Shown: positions 25,142 to 32,831 of the stretch, piece by piece
Layout: each line of letters opens with the position of its first letter
Numbering within the stretch: the stretch's first letter is position 1
Source of the DNA: Bacillota bacterium
GTDB taxonomy: Bacteria; Bacillota; Clostridia; Oscillospirales; Ruminococcaceae
Direction of reading: 5' to 3'
Length of the DNA stretch: 64,000 nucleotides
Assembly (NCBI GenBank): GCA_023433405.1
Contig: JAEZCT010000002.1
Coordinates: forward strand, 5,900-69,899
Translations under genes and position numbers: made by a program
Notes under the pieces: generated by a model
The model's database searches: none
What the model was told of the DNA's origin: nothing
The model's input: only the letters and a program-made list of their open reading frames with translations

Positions 25142-26809
25142 ATGCTAACGGATATTGAGATTGCACAGCAATGCGCCATGCTGCCCATCACCGAGGTTGC
25201 GCGGACGCTGGGGGTATCGGACGAGGAGCTGGTTCCCTACGGGCGCTACAAGGCGAAGCTGGAGGACAGCGTCTACGAGCGGCTGCGCGAGAAAAAGGAC
25301 GGCAAGCTGATTCTGGTAACCGCCATCAACCCCACCCCGGCAGGGGAGGGTAAAACCACCACCACAGTAGGTCTTGGTCAGGGCATGAAACGGATTGGGA
25401 AAAACGCCATTATCGCCCTGCGAGAGCCCTCCATGGGACCGGTGTTCGGCGTAAAGGGCGGCGCGGCAGGCGGCGGCTACGCGCAGGTGGTGCCAATGGA
25501 GGACATTAACCTGCATTTTACCGGCGATATGCACGCCATCACCTCCGCCAACAACCTGTTATGCGCCATGCTGGATAACCACCTGCAGCAGGGCAATGAG
25601 CTTTCTATTGACTCCCGCCGCGTCCTCATTAAGCGGGCGATGGATATGAACGACCGCGCCCTGCGCGATGTGGTCATTGGTCTTGGCGGCAAGGCAAACG
25701 GCGTCCCCCGTGAGGATGGCTTTGTTATCACCGTTGCCACTGAGGTCATGGCAATTCTCTGCCTTTCGTCGGATTTTGCCGACCTCAAGCGGCGGCTTGG
25801 CAATATTCTGGTTGCCTACCGCTACGACGGCTCCCCCGTATTCTGCCGTGAGCTGCAAGCGGCGGGTTCTATGGCGGCGCTGCTTAAGGATGCCATTAAG
25901 CCCAATCTGGTACAGACCTTGGAGAACACCCCCGCGCTGCTGCACGGCGGACCGTTTGCAAATATTGCCCATGGCTGTAATTCGGTGCGCGCCACAAAGC
26001 TTGCGCTCAAGCTTGCGGATTACTGCATCACCGAGGCGGGCTTTGGCTCCGACCTTGGCGCGGAGAAGTTTCTTGATATTAAATGCCCCACGGCGGGGCT
26101 TGCGCCATCGGCGATTGTTATTGTCGCCACCGCCCGCGCCCTGAAATACAACGGCGGGGTGCGCAAGGAGGAAACCGCCCAGGAAAACACCGCCGCTCTT
26201 TCGTGCGGTCTTGATAACCTGCGCGCACACATTTCCAACATGAAGCGCTATGGCGTGCCGGTGGTGGTAGCCATTAACCGGTTTGCCTCCGATACCGAAG
26301 AGGAGCTGGCCCTGATTGAAAACTCCTGTAGGGAGATGGACGCGGAGTTTGCGCTCTCCGAGGTGTTTGCGAAGGGCGGCGAGGGCGGCATGGAGCTTGC
26401 GCGCAAGGTGTGCGAGGCGTGCGAAAAGCCGGCGAGCTTTGCGCCGCTTTACAACAGGCAGCTACCGATTAAAGAGAAAATCGGCATTATTGCAAAGAAT
26501 ATATACGGTGCGGACGGCGTGGCATACAGCGGTGCGGCGGAGCGCTCCATTCGCGACATTATGGCGTTGGGGCTCGATAAGCTTTGCGTCTGTATCGCTA
26601 AAACCCAGTATTCCCTGTCGGATAACCCGAAGCTGCTGTGCCGCCCCACCGGCTTTGAGATTGCGGTTCGGGATGTGCGTGTCTCTGCGGGAGCGGGCTT
26701 TATTGTTGTATATACCGGCGATATCATGACCATGCCCGGGCTTCCCAAAAGGCCGGCCGCCTGCATTATTGATGTGGATGATAGCGGCTGTATCGCAGGT
26801 TTGTTTTAG
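25142..26809 (+). CDS. fhs: Formate-tetrahydrofolate ligase
   Basis: 555 aa, family length. The ATP-binding P loop is PTPAGEGKTTTTVGLG (about residue 60), with REPSMGPVFGVKGGAAGGGYAQ and FGSDLGAEKF further on. It makes 10-formyl-tetrahydrofolate from formate, ATP and THF, feeding purine synthesis and, in acetogens, the methyl branch of the Wood-Ljungdahl pathway; other genes of that pathway are not visible. The ATG at 25142 follows TGGAGGT; the frame extends to 25073 without a site. Confidence 0.97.
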   Translation: MLTDIEIAQQCAMLPITEVARTLGVSDEELVPYGRYKAKLEDSVYERLREKKDGKLILVTAINPTPAGEGKTTTTVGLGQGMKRIGKNAIIALREPSMGPVFGVKGGAAGGGYAQVVPMEDINLHFTGDMHAITSANNLLCAMLDNHLQQGNELSIDSRRVLIKRAMDMNDRALRDVVIGLGGKANGVPREDGFVITVATEVMAILCLSSDFADLKRRLGNILVAYRYDGSPVFCRELQAAGSMAALLKDAIKPNLVQTLENTPALLHGGPFANIAHGCNSVRATKLALKLADYCITEAGFGSDLGAEKFLDIKCPTAGLAPSAIVIVATARALKYNGGVRKEETAQENTAALSCGLDNLRAHISNMKRYGVPVVVAINRFASDTEEELALIENSCREMDAEFALSEVFAKGGEGGMELARKVCEACEKPASFAPLYNRQLPIKEKIGIIAKNIYGADGVAYSGAAERSIRDIMALGLDKLCVCIAKTQYSLSDNPKLLCRPTGFEIAVRDVRVSAGAGFIVVYTGDIMTMPGLPKRPAACIIDVDDSGCIAGLF

Positions 26810-26871
26810 GCCTTGTTTATCTACATGCAAAACCTGGTCTTGTCATAAGAGTAAGCTCGTTTACAAAAGAA

Positions 26872-26909
26872 ACCGCCGCGGCTTTATCCCGCGGCGGCTA
26901 TTTTTTTAT
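26872..26909 (+). terminator. Rho-independent terminator of fhs
   Basis: CCGCCGCGG pairs with CCGCGGCGG around CTTTATC and is followed by TATTTTTTTATT. Confidence 0.93.
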
Positions 26910-26911
26910 TA

Positions 26912-27013
26912 ATACTAATATCCGATTTAAAAGAGTATAAAAATCAAGTGAAAAGCTTTAATTTATGGGTTTTCACGCGGATTTTTATCGACTCTTTTTG
27001 AGGAGATTAGTAT
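26912..27013 (+). repeat. MITE-like 102-bp element, full copy B
   Basis: Identical to copy A (5754-5855) across 102 bases. It sits directly behind the fhs terminator T run, between it and the cysK leader promoter. The surrounding bases (A-TA at the left, TA-T at the right) are compatible with a TA target duplication. Confidence 0.92.
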
Positions 27014-27155
27014 AACATGCTCAAAAGGCTAAAATCATTTCAATTTAAGCAGGGGGTGACCCTCCAGGTGCCCGTGGGGAGCTGCGGCACGAATATTGAC
27101 GAAAAGAAAGAGGAATATCCCCGGTATTTTTGTAATAATAATTCCCAAATGCCTG

Positions 27156-27184
27156 TTGACAAATTGCCTTGGATAGCGTATACT
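27156..27184 (+). promoter_or_regulatory. Promoter of the cysK leader-cysK unit
   Basis: TTGACA (27156-27161), 17-base spacer, TATACT (27179-27184). Transcription would start near 27191, so the short Cys-containing ORF at 27236 is inside the 5' leader of cysK. Confidence 0.85.
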
Positions 27185-27235
27185 GATACCATACTAAACA
27201 TATATGAAATTGTACAAATTAAGCGAGGAACTGTT

Positions 27236-27337
27236 ATGGAAGGAACAATACCATACATACAAACCTTCTGCGGACGATGTTGCACCCGTGCAACGGAAGC
27301 CGGACCACTGGCTTTTATTCGCACGCGTAAAGCGTAG
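27236..27337 (+). CDS. Cysteine-rich leader peptide upstream of cysK
   Basis: A 33-codon ORF, MEGTIPY...FCGRCCTRA...RTRKA, 45 bases after the predicted transcription start and 77 bases before cysK. It has a good ribosome site (GCGAGGA, 6 bases upstream). Cys codons 12, 15 and 16 fall at a perfect RNA hairpin, GTTGCAC/GTGCAAC (27279-27294). Small size, position behind a consensus promoter and a cluster of codons for the end product of CysK all suggest an attenuator peptide sensing Cys-tRNA supply. It is in frame with a longer reading frame back to 27017, which has no start signal and lies upstream of the promoter. Confidence 0.65.
   Translation: MEGTIPYIQTFCGRCCTRATEAGPLAFIRTRKA
27279..27294 (+). 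promoter_or_regulatory. RNA hairpin over the Cys codons of the cysK leader
   Basis: GTTGCAC and GTGCAAC separated by CC form a perfect 7-bp stem inside the leader ORF, covering codons 15-20. A ribosome waiting at Cys codons 15/16 would keep it open. UGCAC of the 5' arm could instead pair with GUGCA near 27352, though only over 5 bp. Confidence 0.55.
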
Positions 27338-27414
27338 CGGGGCAATACTGTGCATGTCATGGTTTTACAGCAAAATTTTAATAACTTTTAATAGAAGAAA
27401 GGCGATGTTTAGAA

Positions 27415-28347
27415 ATGGCTGAGATTAGTAAGAGCTTTGTAGACCTTGTAGGCAATACCCCCCTGTTGGAGCTGACCAATATTGAAAAGAAGTATGACCT
27501 TTCGGCAAAACTGATTGCAAAACTGGAGTATTTCAATCCCGCCGGCAGTGTGAAGGACAGAATCGCAAAGTCTATGATTGAGGACGCCGAAGCGAAGGGG
27601 CTTTTAAAGCCCGAATCGGTGATTATCGAGCCTACCAGCGGCAATACCGGCATTGGTCTTGCCGCGGTAGCGGCAGCCAAGGGCTACCGCATTATCCTCA
27701 CCATGCCCGAGACCATGAGCGTGGAGCGCCGCAACCTGCTTAAGGCCTATGGTGCCGAGCTGGTTCTCACAGAGGGCGCGCTGGGTATGAAGGGCGCCAT
27801 TGCTAAGGCAAAGGAGCTTGCCGACCAAACCCCCAACAGCTTCCTGCCCGGGCAGTTTGTCAATCCTGCTAATCCCGCGGTGCATAAGGCGACAACCGGC
27901 CCTGAGATCTGGGCACAGACCGACGGCAAGGTGGATATTTTTGTATCGGGCGTTGGCACCGGCGGCACCGTGACCGGAGCCGGTGAGTACTTAAAGTCGC
28001 AAAACCCCGCTGTTAAGGTGTACGCGGTAGAGCCTGCCGCCTCCCCCGTACTGTCGGAAGGCAAGAGCGGCCCGCATAAGATTCAGGGCATCGGTGCGGG
28101 CTTTGTTCCGGATGTTCTTAACACCACCATTTACGACGAGGTTATTCGCGTCGAGAACGAGGACGCCTTCGCGGTGGGCAGAGAGATTGCGCGCACCGAG
28201 GGCATTCTGGTCGGCATCTCCTCCGGCGCGGCAACCTGGGCGGCGCTTGAGCTTGCCAAACGTGCCGAGAACGCGGGCAAAACCATTGTTGTGCTGCTGC
28301 CGGATACCGGCGACAGATACCTTTCCACCCCCTTGTTTTCAGAGTAG
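27415..28347 (+). CDS. cysK: Cysteine synthase (O-acetylserine sulfhydrylase)
   Basis: 310 aa, PLP fold type II. PLP Lys is K47 (NPAGSVKDR), the substrate loop is EPTSGNTGIG, the phosphate cradle GTGGT (VGTGGTVTGAG), and the C-terminal Ser motif GISSGAA. It replaces the acetyl group of O-acetylserine with sulfide to make cysteine. Start at 27415; AAAGG lies 12 bases upstream. It is preceded by its own promoter and a Cys-rich leader ORF. No serine acetyltransferase gene (cysE) is adjacent. Confidence 0.96.
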   Translation: MAEISKSFVDLVGNTPLLELTNIEKKYDLSAKLIAKLEYFNPAGSVKDRIAKSMIEDAEAKGLLKPESVIIEPTSGNTGIGLAAVAAAKGYRIILTMPETMSVERRNLLKAYGAELVLTEGALGMKGAIAKAKELADQTPNSFLPGQFVNPANPAVHKATTGPEIWAQTDGKVDIFVSGVGTGGTVTGAGEYLKSQNPAVKVYAVEPAASPVLSEGKSGPHKIQGIGAGFVPDVLNTTIYDEVIRVENEDAFAVGREIARTEGILVGISSGAATWAALELAKRAENAGKTIVVLLPDTGDRYLSTPLFSE

Positions 28348-28365
28348 TTTGCTTTTGATGTAAAA

Positions 28366-28406
28366 ATAGCTTTAAGAGCGCGTTACAAACGTCCTCTTAA
28401 AGCTAT
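28366..28406 (+). terminator. Hairpin downstream of cysK
   Basis: ATAGCTTTAAGAG pairs with CTCTTAAAGCTAT. The following AATTAGTC is only weakly T-rich, so terminator efficiency is uncertain. Confidence 0.6.
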
Positions 28407-28920
28407 AATTAGTCACCAATTACAATGAATAAGGTACCGTGAAGAATGAGAAGAATTATTTGAACAGAAATAAGCAAAATAGGATTAAGCCTTTAACATA
28501 ACACAGGCGGCACCGTACATCGGATTACAGGATAATCGAGTACTCCCCGTAACTCAGCACCAAAGTAGCCTTGTGTGGCTGGTTAGGAAAAAAAGGAAGA
28601 ACAACAGACTAGGGCGAGAAGCAAGGGCAAAATACGCGAGGCATCAGGATTTTGCCGAAGGTTCTTCGTCACACAAACCGTGCTTCGTTTGCCCTTGCTT
28701 TGAGCTGGGTGCAGGGTGTCCCTGCTTCGCTTTTGCCAAATTGCTTACTTTTCTCGAACAAGAAAAGTAAGCCGCCTGTCGGCGCGGGTGCCGACGTTCC
28801 AACAATTAGATGATGATTACCTGAAAGCCGACCATTTCAAAAGGTTTCTAAAATAGGTTTTTGGAAACTCCAATAAACCATAGTACATTACTACAAACCT
28901 CACGCAAAAGCAGGGGCTTT
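28407..28920. other. Intergenic region between cysK and metY leader
   Basis: About 500 bases without a supported gene. The first half is featureless. The second half is the multi-hairpin block at 28616-28797. A 65-codon frame across it (28573-28770) reflects the palindromes and has no ribosome site. Confidence 0.5.
28616..28797. ncRNA. Cluster of four hairpins, possible structured RNA or palindromic repeat
   Basis: Four consecutive palindromes: AAGCAAGGGCAAA with TTTGCCCTTGCTT (28619-28701, with an inner GCAAAAT/ATTTTGC); GCAGGG/CCCTGC (about 28711-28725); GCTTACTTTTCT with AGAAAAGTAAGC (28743-28772); GTCGGC/GCCGAC (28778-28795). No T run follows. It may be a structured RNA, or a composite of the extragenic palindromes common in clostridial genomes. 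No known RNA family was recognised. Confidence 0.35.
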
Positions 28921-28932
28921 TGCAATTGCCTA

Positions 28933-28961
28933 TTGACAGAAGGGGCGATTATCTCTATACT
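28933..28961 (+). promoter_or_regulatory. Promoter of the metY leader-metY unit
   Basis: TTGACA (28933-28938), 17-base spacer, TATACT (28956-28961): the same hexamers and spacing as the cysK promoter. Transcription would start near 28968. Confidence 0.85.
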
Positions 28962-29001
28962 CTTATCATATGTTTTACATATGAATTATAAGGTTGAAGG
29001 A

Positions 29002-29069
29002 GGCGCATTCGTTGTATTCGGTTATCTTCAAGATGCTTCGGCATAATTTCAGGAACGGGCGAATGTGCC
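29002..29069 (+). promoter_or_regulatory. Long-range stem linking the metY leader start site and its Cys codons
   Basis: GGCGCATTCG (29002-29011), which includes the last GG of the leader's AAGGAGG, can pair over 10 bp (one G-U) with CGAATGTGCC (29060-29069), which contains the first Cys codon. Translation through the Cys codons would therefore open or close the leader's own ribosome site. Confidence 0.45.
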
Positions 29070-29107
29070 GTTGTAAGATGCCTGCCAAAATCAATCAAAT
29101 AATATAA
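29012..29107 (+). CDS. Cysteine-containing leader peptide upstream of metY
   Basis: A 31-codon ORF with a TTG start 8 bases after a perfect AAGGAGG (28997-29003), alternatively starting at the in-frame ATG 29033. Near its end it carries MCRCKM (Cys codons at 29066 and 29072) and it stops 21 bases before metY. Like the cysK leader it lies just behind a TTGACA/TATACT promoter. The repeated arrangement in front of two sulfur-assimilation genes suggests translation-based sensing of cysteine. Two Cys codons alone are weak evidence; the matched architecture is the stronger argument. Confidence 0.55.
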   Translation: MYSVIFKMLRHNFRNGRMCRCKMPAKINQII

Positions 29108-29128
29108 TTGAAAGAGGTAACTTACAAC

Positions 29129-30406
29129 ATGAGCAGCAAAAATTATCGTTTTGAAACCCTTCAGCTTCACGTCGGGCAGGAGACACCCGATTCCGCGACA
29201 GATGCGCGCGCGGTACCCATTTACGCCACCTCATCCTATGTGTTTGCCAATGCCGCACAGGCAGCGGGACGCTTTGGACTTACCGAGGGCGGCAACATCT
29301 ACTCCCGCATTATGAACCCGACCTCCGATGTGTTTGAAAAGCGCATCGCGGCTCTTGAAGGAGGCGCGGCAGCTCTCGCGGCAGCCTCCGGTGCGGCAGC
29401 CATCACCCTTGCGGTGCAGAATATTGCGGTTGCGGGCGACCATATTGTTTCGGATAAACGCATCTACGGCGGTACATACAACCTGTTTGCCCACACCCTG
29501 CCCGATTTCGGCATTGAGACCACCTTTGTGGACGGCGGCGACCCAGGTAACTTTGAAAGCGCCATTAAGCCAAACACCAAGGCAATCTTTATCGAGACAC
29601 TCGGAAACCCCCACTCTACCATTGTGGATGTGGACGCGGTGGCGGAAATTGCCCACAAGCACGGCATCCCCCTTTTGGTGGATAACACCTTTGCAACGCC
29701 CTACCTGTTCCGTCCCATCGAGCACGGCGCGGATATTGTCATTCACTCCGCCACCAAGTTTATCGGCGGACACGGCACCGCCATCGGCGGCGTCATTGTG
29801 GACGCGGGCAAGTTCGACTGGGCGGCGACCGATAAGTTCCCGGGACTTTCAAAGCCCAACCCCAGCTATCACGGCGCGGTGCTTTCTCAGGTGGCGGGTA
29901 ACCTTGCCTATATCATCAAGGCGCGGGTAACGCTGCTGCGTGATACGGGCGCGGCTCTCAGCCCATTCCATTCCTTCCTGTTCTTACAGGGGCTTGAGAC
30001 TCTCTCCCTTCGTGTGGAGCGTCATGTGTCTAACGCCCTGAAGGTGGTGGAGTACCTCTCAAAGCACCCCGAGGTGGAGTCGGTAAACCACCCGGTGCTG
30101 GAAAGCCACCCCGACCATGCGCTGTACCAGAAGTATTTTACAAGCGGCGCAGGCTCCATCTTCACCTTTGAAATCAAGGGCGACGCGGAGCGTGCCAAGG
30201 CGTTTATTGATAAGCTGGAGATATTCTCCCTGCTTGCAAATGTTGCTGACGTAAAGTCGCTGGTAATCCATCCGGCAAGCACCACCCATTCTCAGCTGAG
30301 CGGTGACGAACTGCTCGAGCAGGGCATTAAGCCCAACACCATTCGCCTTTCCATCGGCACCGAGCATGTGGATGATCTCATTGAGGATCTCGCGCAGGCG
30401 TTTTAA
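29129..30406 (+). CDS. metY: O-acetylhomoserine (or O-acetylserine) sulfhydrylase
   Basis: 425 aa of the Cys/Met-metabolism PLP family in its long MetY form. N-terminal FETLQLHVGQ, the YSRIMNPTSD motif, and PLP Lys K210 in HSATKFIGGHGTAIGG are present. It uses sulfide and an activated homoserine (or serine) ester to form homocysteine (or cysteine). Start ATG 29129 after GAAAGAGGT. With cysK 1 kb upstream and a C-S lyase at 19 kb it rounds out sulfur amino-acid synthesis and interconversion. Confidence 0.93.
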   Translation: MSSKNYRFETLQLHVGQETPDSATDARAVPIYATSSYVFANAAQAAGRFGLTEGGNIYSRIMNPTSDVFEKRIAALEGGAAALAAASGAAAITLAVQNIAVAGDHIVSDKRIYGGTYNLFAHTLPDFGIETTFVDGGDPGNFESAIKPNTKAIFIETLGNPHSTIVDVDAVAEIAHKHGIPLLVDNTFATPYLFRPIEHGADIVIHSATKFIGGHGTAIGGVIVDAGKFDWAATDKFPGLSKPNPSYHGAVLSQVAGNLAYIIKARVTLLRDTGAALSPFHSFLFLQGLETLSLRVERHVSNALKVVEYLSKHPEVESVNHPVLESHPDHALYQKYFTSGAGSIFTFEIKGDAERAKAFIDKLEIFSLLANVADVKSLVIHPASTTHSQLSGDELLEQGIKPNTIRLSIGTEHVDDLIEDLAQAF

Positions 30407-30422
30407 CAATCCGGGCCGTCTT

Positions 30423-30523
30423 ATACTATTATCCGATTAAAAAGTGTATAAAAATCAAGTTAAAATCTTAACTGATGGATTTTGACGCAGATTTTTATCA
30501 ACACTTTTATCGGAGAATAGTAT
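30423..30523 (+). repeat. MITE-like element, full copy E (variant subfamily)
   Basis: 101 bases from ATACTATTATCCG to CGGAGAATAGTAT. Left and right 34-base ends are imperfect inverted repeats. It differs from copies A/B by AACACTTTTATCGGAG in place of GACTCTTTTTGAGGAG, so at least two subfamilies exist. It lies 16 bases after the metY stop. Confidence 0.88.
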
Positions 30524-30535
30524 TTTAAACGTTAA

Positions 30536-30580
30536 AATTCCCTTCAATCAAAGCTCACTTGATTGAAGGGAATTATTTAT
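30536..30580 (+). terminator. Terminator of metY
   Basis: AATTCCCTTCAATCA pairs perfectly with TGATTGAAGGGAATT and is followed by ATTTATAATTC. It is separated from metY by the inserted element. Confidence 0.8.
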
Positions 30581-30638
30581 AATTCTTAGAAAACAGGCGC
30601 AAGCTAGTACTGCCCGCCTTCTATAACCCTTGTCGTAC

Positions 30639-30667
30639 TTGCGTTTTTTGTGCGCAGCATATATAAT
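30639..30667 (+). promoter_or_regulatory. Promoter of the pyridoxal kinase gene
   Basis: TTGCGT (30639-30644), 17-base spacer, TATAAT (30662-30667), about 65 bases before the start codon. Confidence 0.75.
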
Positions 30668-30736
30668 GCTTACGGAACAAACGCTGTTAAAGTACGGCGT
30701 TTTTATCGGCGGGCAATATAGAAGGGACTGCAGCTT

Positions 30737-31597
30737 ATGAGTAAACAAGGCCGTCAAAAGCGCGTCGCCGCGATACATGATATCTCCTGCTTTGGAAAAT
30801 GCTCGCTGACTGTGGCGCTTCCCATTATCTCTGCCACCGGCATAGAGGTCAGTGTCATCCCTACGGCGGTGCTATCCACCCATACCGGCGGGTTTGCGGG
30901 GTTTACCTATCGTGACCTAACCGAGGATATTCAACCCATCGTTTCTCATTGGGATTCCTTGGGTATTGAGTTTGATGCCCTCTACACCGGCTTTTTAGGC
31001 TCGTTTGAGCAGATAAGTATTGTTTCGGATATCTTTGATCTCTATAAAAAACAGGGCTCGCTGCTTGTCGTAGACCCGGTTATGGGCGATAACGGCAGCC
31101 TGTATCAGGTTTTTGATCAGGACTTTCCCGCGGGAATGAGAAGGCTGTGCGAAAAGGCGGATATTATTGTCCCCAACATCACCGAGGCCTTGCTGCTCTT
31201 GGGGGAGCCGTATGAGGAAGGCCCCTATACCAAAGACTATGTTGAATCCCTGTTAAATAAGCTTGCCGACCTGGGTTCGCCGCGCGTGGTGCTTACCGGC
31301 GTGTACTTTAGTGCCGAAAAGCTGGGCGCGGCAAGCCTTGATAAGAAGACCAACACCATAAGCTATGCGCTTTCCGACCGCATTGAAGGCAGCTACCACG
31401 GCACAGGTGATGTATATGCAAGCGCGCTGCTTTCGGCAATCCTAAACGGTGCGCCCTTAGCAAGGGCCATAAAAATCGCGGTGGATTTTACGGTGGGGAG
31501 CATAGCCCGCACGAGAAAGGCACACACGGATGTGCGATACGGGGTAAACTTTGAGGCGGGGCTTCTTTCGCTTGCACAGGAGCTTGCGGTATTATAG
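30737..31597 (+). CDS. Pyridoxal/pyridoxamine kinase
   Basis: 286 aa of the ribokinase fold, PdxK/PdxY type: N-terminal VAAIHDISCFGKCSLTVALPI, VDPVMGDNGSLY, VPNITEALLLLG, and the ATP/catalytic SYHGTGDVYASAL. It phosphorylates B6 vitamers to pyridoxal 5'-phosphate, the cofactor of LysA, CysK, MetY and PatB in this window. It starts after AGAAGGGA. Single gene. Confidence 0.93.
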   Translation: MSKQGRQKRVAAIHDISCFGKCSLTVALPIISATGIEVSVIPTAVLSTHTGGFAGFTYRDLTEDIQPIVSHWDSLGIEFDALYTGFLGSFEQISIVSDIFDLYKKQGSLLVVDPVMGDNGSLYQVFDQDFPAGMRRLCEKADIIVPNITEALLLLGEPYEEGPYTKDYVESLLNKLADLGSPRVVLTGVYFSAEKLGAASLDKKTNTISYALSDRIEGSYHGTGDVYASALLSAILNGAPLARAIKIAVDFTVGSIARTRKAHTDVRYGVNFEAGLLSLAQELAVL

Positions 31598-31748
31598 CAT
31601 TGTGTTTTTGCACCGGCGTCAATGCCGTTATTACGCCTCAGGAATCCATAATCAGGTCTTGTATGAATAAGGGGAAGAAACGGGTAGCCATAAATTTAAG
31701 TTATTGCAATTTTGCAAACAAAGCCTAAGAGAAGGAAGCAAACGAACC

Positions 31749-32534
31749 ATGTTAACACAGTTTTCCAGAACAGAACTCTTATTCGGTAAAGACGCAATGG
31801 AAAGGCTCTCAAGCTCCCGTGTCGCGATTTTCGGCATAGGGGGTGTGGGCGGTTACACCGTGGAGGCACTGGCGAGAAGCGGCGTGGGGGTCCTTGACCT
31901 GTTTGATGACGATAAGGTATGTGTCACCAACCTAAACCGACAGCTCCACGCCACCCATAAAACCATTGGAAAATACAAGGTGGATGTAGCCAGGGAACGG
32001 GTTTTGGAGATTAACCCCAAGGCACAGGTGGGCGCGAACCGGATGTTCTATTCCCCGGAAACTGCGGGTGAGCTTGATTTATCCGCGTATGATTATGTGG
32101 TGGATGCCATAGACACCGTTACAGGCAAGCTGGAGCTTGTGCTACGCTGCAGTAAATCGGGCACCCCCATCATCAGCTCCATGGGAGCGGGAAACAAGGT
32201 GAATGCATGGGCGTTTGAGGTTTCGGATATTTATAAAACCTCGGTTTGTCCTCTTGCGCGCGTCATGCGGCAGGAGCTGAAAAAACGGGGTATTAAAGGC
32301 CTTAAGGTGGTCTATTCCAAGGAACAGCCCATCACTCCGGTGGAGGATATGGCAATAAGCTGTCGGGCAAACTGCGTCTGCCCGCCGGGTACGGCGCGTA
32401 AATGTACCATCCGGCGGCAAATTCCGGGCAGTAATGCCTTTGTACCGTCGGTAGCTGGGCTGATTCTCGCAGGCGAGGTGATAAAGGATCTGACCGGGTT
32501 TAAGCCCGAGCAGAGCAGAAAAACCAATTTATAG
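31749..32534 (+). CDS. tcdA: tRNA threonylcarbamoyladenosine dehydratase (TcdA/CsdL-like)
   Basis: 261 aa E1-like protein: MLTQFSRTELLFGKDAMERL, the nucleotide loop FGIGGVGGYTVEALARSG, DDDKVCVTNLNRQ, and a C-terminal Cys group (SCRANCVCPPG). It cyclises the t6A base at tRNA position 37 in an ATP-dependent step. ATG 31749 is the conserved start; the frame opens 45 bases earlier. It is followed by a pair of repeat elements. Confidence 0.92.
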   Translation: MLTQFSRTELLFGKDAMERLSSSRVAIFGIGGVGGYTVEALARSGVGVLDLFDDDKVCVTNLNRQLHATHKTIGKYKVDVARERVLEINPKAQVGANRMFYSPETAGELDLSAYDYVVDAIDTVTGKLELVLRCSKSGTPIISSMGAGNKVNAWAFEVSDIYKTSVCPLARVMRQELKKRGIKGLKVVYSKEQPITPVEDMAISCRANCVCPPGTARKCTIRRQIPGSNAFVPSVAGLILAGEVIKDLTGFKPEQSRKTNL

Positions 32535-32540
32535 TTTATA

Positions 32541-32642
32541 ATACTAATTTCCTTAAAAAGAGTAGAAATTCAGATAAAAATTCAGGTGAAAGATTTTCAC
32601 TTGATTTTACACATTATGCTCTTCTAACTCGGTTATTAGTAT
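32541..32642 (-). repeat. MITE-like element, full copy D (diverged, minus orientation)
   Basis: Exactly 102 bases, with ends ATACTAAT and ATTAGTAT. The reverse complement aligns with copy A (TAGAAGAGCATAATG..., AAAATCAAGTGAAAATC, CTCTTTTTAAGGAAATTAGTAT in parts) with many substitutions. It begins 6 bases after the tcdA stop codon. Confidence 0.8.
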
Positions 32643-32705
32643 AAGGGCTAGGCGGACTAAGTACCTGAACCGATGCTGTTGACAGTTTCGGTTTTTTAAT
32701 ATTTT

Positions 32706-32784
32706 ATACTAATATCCGATGAAAAGCTTTAATTTATGGGTTTTCACGCGGATTTTTATCGACTCTTTTTGAGGAGATTAGTAT
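32706..32784 (+). repeat. MITE-like element, copy C with 23-base internal deletion
   Basis: 79 bases: identical to copies A/B except that 23 bases between ATATCCGA and TGAAAAGC are missing. Near-identity to A and B shows recent common origin. It lies about 50 bases before the ridA start, inside its 5' region. Confidence 0.9.
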
Positions 32785-32831
32785 TACTCTATGCAAAAGA
32801 AATTTGCTTTTATTTGAAAGGAGAAGCCCCT

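Noticed and set aside
27017..27235. N-terminal extension of the cysK leader ORF (106 codons in total)
   Set aside because: It begins inside the spacing after a repeat element with no ribosome site and lies mostly upstream of the predicted transcription start; only the last 33 codons have start signals.
28573..28770. 65-codon ORF between cysK and metY
   Set aside because: It runs across palindromes, lacks a ribosome site and encodes no recognisable protein.
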